Source: Flavobacterium sp. KMS (GTDB lineage: Bacteria > Bacteroidota > Bacteroidia > Flavobacteriales > Flavobacteriaceae). Taken from it: a stretch of DNA of 64,000 nucleotides. The notes below the pieces were generated by a model. It was given only the letters and a program-made list of their open reading frames with translations, made no database searches and had not been told where the DNA came from. This document shows positions 41,821-52,228 of this stretch, piece by piece. The position numbers were made by a program, and so were the translations under genes. The stretch lies in assembly GCF_000813005.1 (NCBI RefSeq), contig NZ_JSYP01000012.1, forward strand, positions 119,290-183,289, written 5' to 3'. How positions within the stretch are numbered: the first letter of the stretch is position 1; every line of letters begins with the position of its first letter.

Positions 41821-43467
41821 TTATATAGCTTTTTTAGTTTGCAATGCCATTCGGGTTGCTAGAATATGTTCACAAGGTCCTTTTCGTAATTGATTTGATT
41901 TGTAAAAAGAACATTCACAAAACCCTTCAATAAGACGGTTATCTTTGTCTAATACTGCAAGAGTACTGTAAGTAAAGTTTTTATCGCTTACTTTTCCTTT
42001 AATTTGTAATTGATCAGCACTTGCAGCCGAAGTTATTTTTACTCTATTTTCGGTTATGTAATTATTGGCAATCTCTTCTTGTGGGCTTGCAAAACGTAAT
42101 GACTTCATGTTTAGAGGTTCTTGAGTCAATTCCCTCACGCGATATACTCCTAAGTTTAAATCATAAATTACTCGTCCAGCCTGAGTATACGCGGTTAATG
42201 ATGCCGAAACTACAGACGGATCAAGATTTAGCTTTTTAGCTAAATTATCAGATGTATCAAGCCAATTTTCTTTTAATGCATTGAAAACTTTTTCCTGAGT
42301 AAATAAATCTACATTACTTCTTGGTGCCATTAAATCAAAATTACCTGCGGTGCTCCAATCATTTTTAGTCCATCCAGACAAGCCTAAAGTATAGGACATA
42401 TCGCCTAAGTCGGCGATAAAAAAAGAAGGTAAACCAGATCCTAATAAAACTACTTTAAAGTTTCGGGCTACAGGAATTAGTCTTTCTAAAATAAGTAAAC
42501 GGCGTCTTCCCCAGATACGAATTGTTTTAGATTCGTTTCCTTGATAAATAGAACGATGAAATGTAATTTCGTCATGCAAAGGTTCGAATATTGCTTTAAT
42601 AGGTTTGTCTGGTTCTAGCACAAATCGTAAAGCTCTAGGTCCTTTCTTTTCTTTGAAGCGTCGTAAATATTGGCACAAGCTAAAAATATCCATAGGATGT
42701 AAATTGAGTACTGTTGCAGGTAAAGTCATTGCTGAACTTACTTGTAAAAATCCTCTAACCCACGAATCAGGCAAATCTATTTTTACCTCTTTATAGACTT
42801 GTTCATTTGTTGTTTTAGCTTCAAAACCAGAAGGGTCAATCTTAAATTCGGTTTCTTTATAATTTCTTATTTTCTGGAATTCATTATATAATCCTTCTGA
42901 ATAATCAATATTTGTTGTACCACATTTAAAGTCACTAATCTCTGTGAATATATTATAATTACAGCTTAATTTTCCATAAGACGATTCGTCTTTACTGAAA
43001 CATTCAAAAAAGACTTCATCAGGATGTACCGTGATTACTGGATCTAATACGTACCAGGCATCTTTATCATTTTTATATAAATAATCAAAATAGGCAGTTT
43101 TGGCTTTGTTAAAAGGTCCCATTACTGTTCTTTTTTCTTTTTGAACGATACTTAATTCTTCTTTTAATTCCTGAATACGGGCACGGACATTTTCAATCTG
43201 AAAATCGGCCATATATTCACTTAGCCATATCTTTTCTTGCTCTGCTGCCCATAATTTGTATTCTTCCTTATCCTTTGGAAAAAAACGTAAATCAGAAATT
43301 ACTACGTCATGCAACGCAGAAATAGCTTCTCTAAAAGCTATTTTTTGGTTTAGTTTTCCAACAAAAAAAGTAGGTTCTCGCAAAGTATCTGGCGAAAAAC
43401 TCATGCCAGTACTAGTAGAGGTGTTATTTACAATGGTGCTTCCGCTATATTTATAATCAAATAACAT
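41821..43467 (-). CDS. Retron-associated winged-helix SWIM protein (WHSWIM)
   Basis: 548 residues. A winged-helix segment (about 395-460: DLFTQEKVFNALKENW...AKKLNLDPSVVSASLTAYTQAGRVIYD) precedes a C-terminal SWIM finger (CECSFYKSNQLRKGPCEHILATR, CxCx(n)CxH). Its start is 4 bases after the WGR/ARM gene. RT, ARM and WHSWIM together match the effector set I know for type XIII retrons. Confidence 0.88.
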   Translation of the reverse strand: MLFDYKYSGSTIVNNTSTSTGMSFSPDTLREPTFFVGKLNQKIAFREAISALHDVVISDLRFFPKDKEEYKLWAAEQEKIWLSEYMADFQIENVRARIQELKEELSIVQKEKRTVMGPFNKAKTAYFDYLYKNDKDAWYVLDPVITVHPDEVFFECFSKDESSYGKLSCNYNIFTEISDFKCGTTNIDYSEGLYNEFQKIRNYKETEFKIDPSGFEAKTTNEQVYKEVKIDLPDSWVRGFLQVSSAMTLPATVLNLHPMDIFSLCQYLRRFKEKKGPRALRFVLEPDKPIKAIFEPLHDEITFHRSIYQGNESKTIRIWGRRRLLILERLIPVARNFKVVLLGSGLPSFFIADLGDMSYTLGLSGWTKNDWSTAGNFDLMAPRSNVDLFTQEKVFNALKENWLDTSDNLAKKLNLDPSVVSASLTAYTQAGRVIYDLNLGVYRVRELTQEPLNMKSLRFASPQEEIANNYITENRVKITSAASADQLQIKGKVSDKNFTYSTLAVLDKDNRLIEGFCECSFYKSNQLRKGPCEHILATRMALQTKKAI

Positions 43468-43470
43468 AAC

Positions 43471-46400
43471 TTAGTTTTTAAGGATTAAATGGGTATGCAA
43501 TTGCGGATAAAGCATTTTTAAATCGGTCAAAATAGAGATGCAATTTGCTTTATCTTGTATGGCAACTGTAGCCGAAACTTCGTCGATAATTTGGGTTACA
43601 AAAACTGCAGCTTCTTCGCTTTTTTTTCCTTCCTGATGTAAAAACTGAAAAATACGCTGTTTAGCAATTCTGGCTTTATGTACTCGGGTTAATACGGAAC
43701 GGAAATAGAAATCGAGTTCTTTTAACTTTGGAAGATTATCTGTGGCATACGTGTTTAGATAATTTGTTACAAAAAACTGAATATTTACGCTAGGATGCTG
43801 GCTTAATTTGGTTAGATAAGTTACACCATCATCTGGATTAAAATATCGGGTAATTATTTCTTTTCCAAATTGTTCTACAGCTGGCAATACAGAATCGACA
43901 ATGCTTATCAGACATTCTAAATCCCAATCAGTTTCATCAAATTCAGTTTTGAAAAAATTAAATGCAAATGCTCTGGTATCATCCCGAGTTGTATCTAGTA
44001 TTACTAAAGCATTATTTCTTTCGGCTCGAATTCGTTCTTTTTTATCCACAAAATAATTCCAACACCATTGTCTTATAGCTAAGATTTCATGGTTTCCTAA
44101 AGAGATAATCTGGCGGATTGTAAAATCATCTTTACGAGAATATTTCTTCAAAATTTCATAACCAGTTAATTGACTTTCTCTATAATTAGCATGAATCAAT
44201 TTTATAACATCTCGTGGTTGTAATGCTGTATCCCAATGATTGGTTGTTTCTTCAAGAATGAATTTTTTGAAGATTAAATGAGCATCTTCAAACTTTTCTT
44301 TTCGAATCATTGCATAAACCGCATTAGGAAGAGCAACCCCGATTATACCTGAATTTGATTTGCCTAATTGTGTAATACGCTCTAGAACTGACTCAATAAC
44401 ATCTGAGTATTCATTATGAAATAAATCTAACAAAGAGTCACTATTTGCTAATAAGTAATCTTCCTGATAGTTGTTTAATAACTGAATACCATTTTTTCTA
44501 ATTTCAGCACTTTCATCTTCTAAAAAGAGAGTAATTAATGAAAATGGAATTTCTTTAGAATCTACTTTTTTGGATTTTAGAATTAAAATATTGCTGGCAA
44601 GTAAATTATTAGTTTTTAAATCCGATGAAATTAAGCGAGCTACAATGTCCCAACTCAATTGTTCGAGTTGAGGTGTAGCAATTTTTTTAAGTCTGTCGAT
44701 TGCAAGAGTTGCTAATGCATTGTTTGCATCAGACTCTTCAAACGTAAGTAGTTCAACGATTACTTTTCCAGTAATTACTTTGGCTTTATCTTCCGTAAAT
44801 GCAAAGTTCTCTAAAGTGCTCGTTATCCATGTTTTTAAATCAGAAACTTCATTAAAAATTAGTTTTACAACACATTCAATATCATTAAGAAATAGTGCCG
44901 TGTTTGATAAAATATGGTTTTTAGACCAATTTCTTGCAGACTCGGTTTTAGAGTTCAGCACATCAGCAATAAAACTAACCTGAGTAGAAAGAACATCATT
45001 TTTCAGGACAATTGTTTCAAATCCTAAATTGTTTGGTATAGTAAAATCACTATTTAATAAATTTAAAATACTTGTTTCGTCAAAACGATTGATTAAAGTA
45101 TTATAGTCATTTCTTGCCTTTAAATTATGATAAGCAAACTCATGAATAATATTCATTTGCCCTTCCATTATAAGCTGAATATAAGCTTCAGGAAAAGCAT
45201 CCCAATGTTCTGGAAATAATTCTAAACGGCTTGTAGAACTTTCTACAATAGTTTTTTGTTCTTCAGGAACGATAAGACTTTGAGTTTTTTTCTCTGTTTC
45301 TTTCTTTCCAAAAAAAGTTGAAAATGCCTTTTTGGCAACATCTAATACTGAGCTAGAACTTTGGTCTGCAGCAGTATTTTTATTTTCAGTAGTTACTTTA
45401 CTACTTACTTTAGTTACTTGATTTGAATCGTAATAATAGTTTTTGCTTGAGAATACTTCCTGATTTAAAATGAATTTCATCTTTGAAGTTAAAATTCGTT
45501 TTTCGTCATTCCCAAATAAGATTGTAGATAACAATGCCAAGTTAGAACACTCAGGGTAATCTACTACTGTGTAATAATATTTCTGATCATTATAATTGTA
45601 TTGTCCATAGATGTTTATAGGCGATTTTTCGGCTTTGCTATAATCATCTTCTGAGTATTTTAATAAAATGGATACAGCAAACTTGAGGTATTTTTTTGAA
45701 TCCATTTCAGAATCCATTTCTTTTAAAAATCGAAGACTATTTTTCTGAAAATAGAATTTGGTAAAATTAGAGAATGCAATTTTACTGTTTTTCCCTCGAA
45801 GTTCTTTCCCAATGTTTACTCTTTCATTTATAGCAGTAATAAATTGAGAGTTGTCATATTCACTTTCTAATGAAACGGTTCTTGTGAACATAGGGTTCTC
45901 ATTCTCAAAACGATAAGCAAGAACTGCAATTGCATCTGCATCGTTTCTTATATGAGCTAGTTTGTAAATAGCTCTAATGTGCTTAAAATAAGGAGGTCTA
46001 AATGGAACTGCTTCTAGTAAAAAAATAACAATTTCATGTAATTTGCTATCAAATTTTGCAACTAAGTATAAAGCTGTTAGATAATTGATAGAATTATTCT
46101 CTAGTTCCTCTTTTAGAAAAATTATTAACGAATCGAAATCTTTTTTATCAATATGATATCGAGCTTCTTGAGGTATTGCCTCTAGAATTGTTGAGATATG
46201 TTTTTGTAATTCCTCCTCTTTTAAGATTCCTAGTAATCCCTCATGAGCCAGATTTCTTATATATTCTTTTTGTTTGTTTTGTAAAGCATACGATTTAAAA
46301 ACTTCTTCTGCAGTATCTGATTTAAGCTTTATTAAAGCCCAAATAGCCGAATAGGTTTGTAAATCATCCCCTTTTGAGGCTAATTTAATGATATAAGGAA

Positions 46401-46809
46401 TCGCTTCTTTAGTATCTAATAAACCCGCTTTCCAAATTACGCGACTGGTTTTCCAAGTTGTACTAAAAGTTTGTTTTCCCATTACAGCATCTTCTAAACG
46501 CTGAAGAATAACACCGTTTATAGAATCAGGTTCTACACTTTTTAACGAAGGAAGGTCGATTAATGTTTCTATTTCTGAAGCGTATCCTTTAACTTTTTTC
46601 TCATTTTCAAGTTTATCAAAAATGATTTGTGCTTTATCGGCCGAAACATATTCGGGAGTTTTAGTCCCATCTTTTAAAACGCTACCTCTTCTTCCATATC
46701 TAAAATTGACTACATAATTAGTATCATCAATACTACACAAGTCTATTTCGTATACTTTATCTGAATTCCCTTCTTTATAGAAAAGTTTAATCTGCTTAAT
46801 TAATTTCAT
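43471..46809 (-). CDS. Retron-associated WGR/ARM-repeat protein
   Basis: 1112 residues. An N-terminal WGR domain (LFYKEGNSDKVYEIDL...VVNFRYGRRGSVLKDGTKT) is followed by about 1000 residues of helical HEAT/ARM repeats. Its start is 19 bases after the RT stop. Together with the WHSWIM protein it forms the probable effector or sensor of the retron. Same architecture as the protein at 19240-22344. Confidence 0.88.
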   Translation of the reverse strand: MKLIKQIKLFYKEGNSDKVYEIDLCSIDDTNYVVNFRYGRRGSVLKDGTKTPEYVSADKAQIIFDKLENEKKVKGYASEIETLIDLPSLKSVEPDSINGVILQRLEDAVMGKQTFSTTWKTSRVIWKAGLLDTKEAIPYIIKLASKGDDLQTYSAIWALIKLKSDTAEEVFKSYALQNKQKEYIRNLAHEGLLGILKEEELQKHISTILEAIPQEARYHIDKKDFDSLIIFLKEELENNSINYLTALYLVAKFDSKLHEIVIFLLEAVPFRPPYFKHIRAIYKLAHIRNDADAIAVLAYRFENENPMFTRTVSLESEYDNSQFITAINERVNIGKELRGKNSKIAFSNFTKFYFQKNSLRFLKEMDSEMDSKKYLKFAVSILLKYSEDDYSKAEKSPINIYGQYNYNDQKYYYTVVDYPECSNLALLSTILFGNDEKRILTSKMKFILNQEVFSSKNYYYDSNQVTKVSSKVTTENKNTAADQSSSSVLDVAKKAFSTFFGKKETEKKTQSLIVPEEQKTIVESSTSRLELFPEHWDAFPEAYIQLIMEGQMNIIHEFAYHNLKARNDYNTLINRFDETSILNLLNSDFTIPNNLGFETIVLKNDVLSTQVSFIADVLNSKTESARNWSKNHILSNTALFLNDIECVVKLIFNEVSDLKTWITSTLENFAFTEDKAKVITGKVIVELLTFEESDANNALATLAIDRLKKIATPQLEQLSWDIVARLISSDLKTNNLLASNILILKSKKVDSKEIPFSLITLFLEDESAEIRKNGIQLLNNYQEDYLLANSDSLLDLFHNEYSDVIESVLERITQLGKSNSGIIGVALPNAVYAMIRKEKFEDAHLIFKKFILEETTNHWDTALQPRDVIKLIHANYRESQLTGYEILKKYSRKDDFTIRQIISLGNHEILAIRQWCWNYFVDKKERIRAERNNALVILDTTRDDTRAFAFNFFKTEFDETDWDLECLISIVDSVLPAVEQFGKEIITRYFNPDDGVTYLTKLSQHPSVNIQFFVTNYLNTYATDNLPKLKELDFYFRSVLTRVHKARIAKQRIFQFLHQEGKKSEEAAVFVTQIIDEVSATVAIQDKANCISILTDLKMLYPQLHTHLILKN

Positions 46810-46827
46810 AATTGAAAAGGGTATTAA

Positions 46828-48342
46828 TTAAAAAATATTCCACCAGTTTTCTGGCTTTTGATCCGTTACTGTTTCTTCTATTTCATCAAGAACAGGAACA
46901 GGTATTGGGGTTACTTTTTCAGGAATACTTGTTTTTGCTATATTGGGTTGACCGTGTTTCTTTATAATGGTTTTTAAATTTTGTTTAAATGCCGTTCCTT
47001 TTTCAGGATTCACCATGTATACATAATTAATATAACCTTCTATGGCATTAATTAGATGAATAGCTTTTCCCCATTGTTGGTCTTTCCATCCATTTTTTTC
47101 AATATTATGTAGTAGGGCACGGAATTTTCGTAATTGAATTCTATCTATATTTAGTTTTTTATTTACAACAACTCCAGTAACTTTTTGTTGCATCCCTTTT
47201 CGCATTACGTGCACTTTGTCGGGATGAATTATAAAACCTTCTGATTCAATAATTTTTTTAGTATAATATAATAATCGGGAAACATTTTGACTATTTTTTT
47301 CAGTAGTCGAAAAACTCATATCATCTGCATAACGGGTATAGCTAAAATTTAATTTTTTGGCTAACCCATTAATTTTTTTATCCATTTTATAAACAATCAT
47401 ATTACTTATTGCAGGACTTGCAGGAGAACCCTGAGGTAATTTGCGTTCACCAGATTGTACATAATAAGTAACTCCGTCTAGTGTAGTTTCATTAATCTCG
47501 GAGTAGGTGCATAATAAACCTAAAATTGTAGCGAGTTCTTCAGAGTAGCCCATTTTATGGAACAATCCTTTTACTCGTTTATAAGTTACAGTAGGGAAAA
47601 AATCTTTTAAATCTACATTAACAACAATGTCTTTGTTAATGTGTGGTTCTGCATTGGTAACAATAGAGCGCTCTTTTATAAAACCATGCGCCTCTATAGT
47701 ATAAGGTATTTTGTGGAGTATGTTTTCTAAAATCCAGGTTTGAACTTCTTTTAGCTTTGGTTTTGGAGCAGATATCTTGCGCTTACCACCTGATTTTTTT
47801 TCAAGTTCAAATGTATGGTAATGATTGATTTTAGAAACTTTTCTGTTATAAGCAAGATATTGTAATGCTTTTAAATCTATCTGCATGCTTTTGGCCAATG
47901 CTAATGCATCTTCATAAATAGGCAGACTATATTTTTCTAAAAGTGTAGAATCGGTTTCTTTAGCATTTAAACCTCTAGATACGGATTCCCCTAAATATAA
48001 AATTTGTTGCTGTTGCAATAATTTCCAATTTTCAGCTTTATCCAGTCTTTTCTTCTCTTGGTTTAATTTGGTTTCTGCTCTTTTTTCTTTAGCAATTTTC
48101 ATACGTGCTTTACGCATTTCAAGAACCATAGCTTCTTTATTGCTAAACTTTCTGTCTTGTGCTAAAAGATCATTTAATTCCTTCTCAATCTTTGCTTCCT
48201 GATTAATTAGAATTTCAGATAGAGTAGGTTCAGATCCTGATTGCCAAAATCCTAAACGTTGCATTTCTTCTAATATGTAGCTATCCTTTGAGGTAGCTTT
48301 TATTCTATCATAAATTTGTTGTTTACTAAGCTGTTCAGACAT
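46828..48342 (-). CDS. Retron reverse transcriptase
   Basis: 504 residues. After a charged N-terminal coiled-coil extension of about 130 residues, the retron RT landmarks appear in order: the NAEPH motif (retron-specific NAxxH), VDLKDFFP, PQGSPASPAISN, catalytic YADD in YTRYADDMSFS, and VTG (QKVTGVVV). NAxxH plus VTG marks retron RTs among bacterial RTs. It is preceded on the same strand by a structured ncRNA with the msr-msd layout. It makes the RNA-linked single-stranded DNA of the retron. Confidence 0.95.
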   Translation of the reverse strand: MSEQLSKQQIYDRIKATSKDSYILEEMQRLGFWQSGSEPTLSEILINQEAKIEKELNDLLAQDRKFSNKEAMVLEMRKARMKIAKEKRAETKLNQEKKRLDKAENWKLLQQQQILYLGESVSRGLNAKETDSTLLEKYSLPIYEDALALAKSMQIDLKALQYLAYNRKVSKINHYHTFELEKKSGGKRKISAPKPKLKEVQTWILENILHKIPYTIEAHGFIKERSIVTNAEPHINKDIVVNVDLKDFFPTVTYKRVKGLFHKMGYSEELATILGLLCTYSEINETTLDGVTYYVQSGERKLPQGSPASPAISNMIVYKMDKKINGLAKKLNFSYTRYADDMSFSTTEKNSQNVSRLLYYTKKIIESEGFIIHPDKVHVMRKGMQQKVTGVVVNKKLNIDRIQLRKFRALLHNIEKNGWKDQQWGKAIHLINAIEGYINYVYMVNPEKGTAFKQNLKTIIKKHGQPNIAKTSIPEKVTPIPVPVLDEIEETVTDQKPENWWNIF

Positions 48343-48367
48343 ATTACAATCGCTATTTTACATTAAA

Positions 48368-48392
48368 AAGCCCTATTGTAGCAATAGGGCTT
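48368..48392 (-). terminator. Hairpin/terminator between retron ncRNA and RT
   Basis: An 11-bp stem, AAGCCCTATTG / CAATAGGGCTT, with a 3-nt loop and, on the minus strand, a T5 run. It would terminate part of the ncRNA transcripts before the RT gene. Confidence 0.75.
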
Positions 48393-48394
48393 AA

Positions 48395-48613
48395 AGTTTA
48401 AAACCTTCGTATTTTCTAAGGACTATGTCTATCAACTCCCGAGAAAGGGTACTATACGTACAGTTAATCTCGAGGAGGTGGAACCGAAACTGTACGTATA
48501 GTACCCTTTCTCATCCATAAGATAGAAGTAGTGCTGAATGTTAAATAATCTTACATCGATGACGAAACATCATCATTTTCTTTATACAAGAAAAGCAAGG
48601 TATTTCTTAAACT
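48395..48613 (-). ncRNA. Retron msr-msd RNA
   Basis: Read on the minus strand: a1 (48613 to 48597, AGTTTAA...ACCTT), msr hairpins including GATGATG-TTT-CGTCATC (loop TTT, typical of msr stems), a 25-bp perfect msd inverted repeat (48441-48465 with 48488-48512) around a 22-nt loop, then a2 (48407 to 48395, AAGGT...TTAAACT), which pairs with a1 over 5+7 bp. The RT starts 52 bases further. The predicted branching G is the one just after a1 (in CTTGC), which is only a guess. Confidence 0.88.
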
Positions 48614-48667
48614 CAAAACAAACATACTAAAAAACTTTTAATTGAATACTAATAAAATTAAAATAGA

Positions 48668-49726
48668 TTATCCTTTTTTAAAACTCCCATTATCCACATC
48701 TTTAAGGAACTGGATTACACCAGGAAAATAATGTTTAGGGTCATCATATTGAGAAAGATGGCTTCCGTTAGGACAGAATAAAAAGCGCCCGTTTTGTACT
48801 TCGTTTGCAATCCATTTCATGTGTTCCGGATCCATAGTATCGTATTTAGAACCAATAGATAAAGTAGGAACTGTAATCGTTTTTAATCTTGATTTTATAT
48901 CCCAGTTTTTTAATGTAGCATTTCCAGTTATCCCAAATTCACTCGGACCTTGCATATACACATATACGCTTGGATTAATGTGTTTGAAACATCTGTTTAT
49001 AGATTCTGGCCATTCCTCTAGAGGCATTCTTAAAATATGTTGTGTGTAATAATTTTTAAAAAGCAGTTCGCTGTATTTAGGATTTTCAAAATCATTCTTT
49101 GCTTCAATATCCTGTAACTCTTTTAATACTTTTGGATCCATTTGCGGAGCCAGAACATCTTTGGCATATTTATTATATTCAGGAACACTTGCCATCATGT
49201 TAGAGATAATAAGACCTTTTAAGTTTTTTTGATACTTTAGCGCATATTCCATAGCAAGGATTCCGCCCCAAGATTGACCCAAAATATAAAAGTTAGAATT
49301 GTCCAAGCCTAATGCAATGCGTACTTGTTCTACCTCTTCTACAAAACGTTCATTTGTCCATAAACTACTATCGGTAGGCTGGTCGCTATAGTAAGAGCCT
49401 AATTGATCGTAATATATGTATTCGATACTTTCGTTAGGAAAATAACCATCAAAACATTCGTATAATTCATGTGTAAGTCCTGGACCACCATGCAATAATA
49501 AAACTTTTATCGTAGGATTGTTACCAACAGTTTTTGTCCATACTTTAAATTTTCCTTTGGGAGTAGTAATCGGAATCATCTTAATTCCACCGGTAAGTTG
49601 GTTATCACGTTTAGAAAAATCTAAATAATTTGCTTTAACTGTGTCTACTTTATTTTCCTCTTTGATTTCTTTACAATTAGAAAATAACATAATGCTTAAG
49701 AAACAAATGATGATTTTTACTTTCAT
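48668..49726 (-). CDS. Proline iminopeptidase-like alpha/beta hydrolase lipoprotein
   Basis: 352 residues from ATG 49726, which gives a signal with lipobox LFSNC; a longer frame from 49789 would bury it. HGGPG (oxyanion loop), GQSWGG (catalytic Ser) and a C-terminal GSHLSQYD His agree with the S33 family. Chromosomal background gene bordering the retron. Confidence 0.88.
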   Translation of the reverse strand: MKVKIIICFLSIMLFSNCKEIKEENKVDTVKANYLDFSKRDNQLTGGIKMIPITTPKGKFKVWTKTVGNNPTIKVLLLHGGPGLTHELYECFDGYFPNESIEYIYYDQLGSYYSDQPTDSSLWTNERFVEEVEQVRIALGLDNSNFYILGQSWGGILAMEYALKYQKNLKGLIISNMMASVPEYNKYAKDVLAPQMDPKVLKELQDIEAKNDFENPKYSELLFKNYYTQHILRMPLEEWPESINRCFKHINPSVYVYMQGPSEFGITGNATLKNWDIKSRLKTITVPTLSIGSKYDTMDPEHMKWIANEVQNGRFLFCPNGSHLSQYDDPKHYFPGVIQFLKDVDNGSFKKG

Positions 49727-49803
49727 GATTTTTATTTTAGGATTATTCGGAATCTTAAAAATAGATAAATTTATTGAAATTGCTAGCATTGTCTAAAAAA
49801 TAG

Positions 49804-49927
49804 AACGCGGATGATACGGATTCGCTAACGCGAAAACGCTGATAAAAACGGATTTTTTCTTTTTACAAGTTTTAAAAATCAGTATTTATCAGCGTCTTTA
49901 CTTTAGTAAATCAGCGTTATCCGCGTT
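49804..49927. repeat. 124-bp palindromic intergenic repeat
   Basis: The ends AACGCGGAT (49804-49812) and ATCCGCGTT (49919-49927) are inverted repeats; inner AACGCTGAT/ATCAGCGTT pair as well. Common flavobacterial repeat type. Confidence 0.7.
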
Positions 49928-49947
49928 ACTTCTTTAGGTAATATGTT

Positions 49948-51723
49948 TTATTCGCCGTAGATTTTCTTATAAAGTGGCGCGTAAATTTCTTTGATTATTT
50001 TACGTTTTAGTTTTAAAGTTGGAGTTAATTGTCCGCCATCGATAGACCAAACATCTGGAGTAAGCTCAAAACGTTTGATTTTTTCCCAATGACCAAATTT
50101 TTCATTTACAGCTTCAACTTCTTCATCAATACGCTTAATTACCTGAACATTTGTAATGATATCGTTGTTAGAATCTCCTAAAACTATTTTGTGAATTTTA
50201 GCCCATTCTTTTACAAATTCAAAGTTTGGTTGGATAAAAGCAGCTGGCATTTTTTCGCCTTCACCAATAACCATTATTTGTTCGATAAAACGAGATTGTT
50301 TCATCATGTTCTCAATCATTTGAGGAGCAATATATTTTCCTCCCGAAGTTTTGAACATTTCTTTTTTACGATCAGTGATTTTAAGGAAACCTTCGCTGTC
50401 GATTTCACCAATATCTCCTGTATGGAAATATCCATTTTGTAATGCTTCGGCAGTTTTTTCTTCATCTTTGTAGTATCCCATCATAACGTTAGGTCCTTTA
50501 CAAAGGATTTCTCCATCTTCGGCAATTTTAACTTCTACATTACGAATTACTTTTCCAACAGTTCCAATTTTAAAACCTCTGTTTCTAGTATCGTTTACAG
50601 ATATTACAGGAGAAGTTTCAGATAAACCGTAACCTTCCATAACAGGTATTCCTGCTGCTGCAAAAACGCGAGTTAATCTTGTTTGTAAAGCGGCACTTCC
50701 AGAAACCATTAAATCTATATTACCACCTAAACCTTCTTTCCATTTACTGAAAATTAATTTACGTGCTATTTTTAATTGAAATTCATACCAAAAACCATTT
50801 GCTCCGTAAGGCTCATATCTTAAACCTAAATCGATAGCCCAGAAAAATAATTTCTTTTTGATTCCCGTTAATTCAGCTCCTTTAGCATAAATTTTATCAT
50901 ATACTTTTTCAAGAAGTCTAGGAACAGCTGTAATTACATTTGGTCTAACTTCTTTTAAGTTATCGCTTAATTTATCAATTGATTCTCCAAAGTATACCGA
51001 AATACCATAATATTGATAAATGTACAATATCATTCTTTCGAAAATATGACAAATAGGAAGGAAGCTTAATGCTACACTATTTCCTGGGTCAAACGGAATT
51101 CTTGGAGCACTGTCCAGAACATTCGAAACGATGTTTTTATGCGAAAGCATAACACCTTTAGGACGTCCAGTTGTTCCAGATGTATATATTATCGTAGCAA
51201 GATCTTCAGTATCGATACTGTCTTTTCTTGCTTCAACTTCATTCTGATTGCTTTCATCTGCACCTTCGCCTAATACAATAGTCCAGTTTTTGGCTCCAGC
51301 GATTTCATCAAAAGTAAAAACATCTTTTAATGTAGGTACATTTTGTTTAATAGCTAATACTTTGTCTAATACTTCTTTATCAGATACAAAACAATAACTA
51401 CTACCACTATGGTTTAAAACATATTCGTAATCTTCCTCAGATATAGTAGGGTAAATAGGAACGGTTTGCGCTCCAGTTTGTAAAACTCCAATGTCCATGA
51501 TATGCCATTCCGTTCTATTAGTAGAAGTGATTAAAGCAATTTTATCATTTTTTTGAACTCCCATACGTAATAACGCGCGAGAAACGGCATTGGCTTTTGC
51601 AATATATTCTTCAGTAGAGGTTTTTTCCCAAACACCATTACGTTTGGTTACTAAAGCATCTTTTTTATTATATTTTTCTTTCTGATAATAAGGAAAATCA
51701 AAAAGTCTCGTAATTGTAACCAT
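49948..51723 (-). CDS. Long-chain acyl-CoA synthetase
   Basis: 591 residues, AMP-binding family: P-loop-like IIYTSGTTGRPKGVML, EGYGLSETSP, and HTGDIGEIDSEGFLKITDRKKEMFKTSGGKYIAP near the C-terminus. Activates fatty acids to CoA esters at the inner membrane. Full length, housekeeping. Confidence 0.95.
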   Translation of the reverse strand: MVTITRLFDFPYYQKEKYNKKDALVTKRNGVWEKTSTEEYIAKANAVSRALLRMGVQKNDKIALITSTNRTEWHIMDIGVLQTGAQTVPIYPTISEEDYEYVLNHSGSSYCFVSDKEVLDKVLAIKQNVPTLKDVFTFDEIAGAKNWTIVLGEGADESNQNEVEARKDSIDTEDLATIIYTSGTTGRPKGVMLSHKNIVSNVLDSAPRIPFDPGNSVALSFLPICHIFERMILYIYQYYGISVYFGESIDKLSDNLKEVRPNVITAVPRLLEKVYDKIYAKGAELTGIKKKLFFWAIDLGLRYEPYGANGFWYEFQLKIARKLIFSKWKEGLGGNIDLMVSGSAALQTRLTRVFAAAGIPVMEGYGLSETSPVISVNDTRNRGFKIGTVGKVIRNVEVKIAEDGEILCKGPNVMMGYYKDEEKTAEALQNGYFHTGDIGEIDSEGFLKITDRKKEMFKTSGGKYIAPQMIENMMKQSRFIEQIMVIGEGEKMPAAFIQPNFEFVKEWAKIHKIVLGDSNNDIITNVQVIKRIDEEVEAVNEKFGHWEKIKRFELTPDVWSIDGGQLTPTLKLKRKIIKEIYAPLYKKIYGE

Positions 51724-52228
51724 GGCGTTTAGATTGAATTTTACCGCAAATTAATAAAATTTATCGTTAATTTTTATTTTTAATAAATTAAATATGAAAA
51801 CTTTAATTCTAATTAATATAAATTACGAAATCGATTTCTTTATGCGATATATTTTATTTTATTTATATTGCTAATTAACAATAGGATAATGATATTATTT
51901 GTTTAAAAAACTAAATTTAGACATCAGATTTAAAGTACCGCCTTTGTGTTAGTTATGATTAAAGTTTTCCCCAGATTGCTTCTTGTTTTTAGAATAATGC
52001 AATTAAATTAAGAAAAAAAGATTACGGATTTTAGATTGCTTCGCCTGTTTTGTCCCAAAATTTCAGGATCAGGTTCGGGTAACGATTTTTGATTGCGGTT
52101 ATATGAAGCCTCCAAAAAATGACAATCTTTTTTACCAACACCAAATCATAAATCATAAACCTACAATCGTAAATCTACAATCTAAAATCGCTTAATCTTT
52201 CTTAATTTTTTTAATGATTCAGAAATAT
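51724..52228. repeat. Non-coding gap with palindromic GATTTTAGATTG / CAATCTAAAATC repeat
   Basis: Arms near 52027-52041 and 52177-52192 form an inverted repeat flanking about 130 bp. No gene seen. Confidence 0.5.

Noticed and set aside
1485..48342. Anticodon nuclease (PrrC, VapC, RloC type) or transposase in the island
   Set aside because: No protein with those motifs was found, so neither a cognate tRNase nor an active mobile-element gene is claimed.
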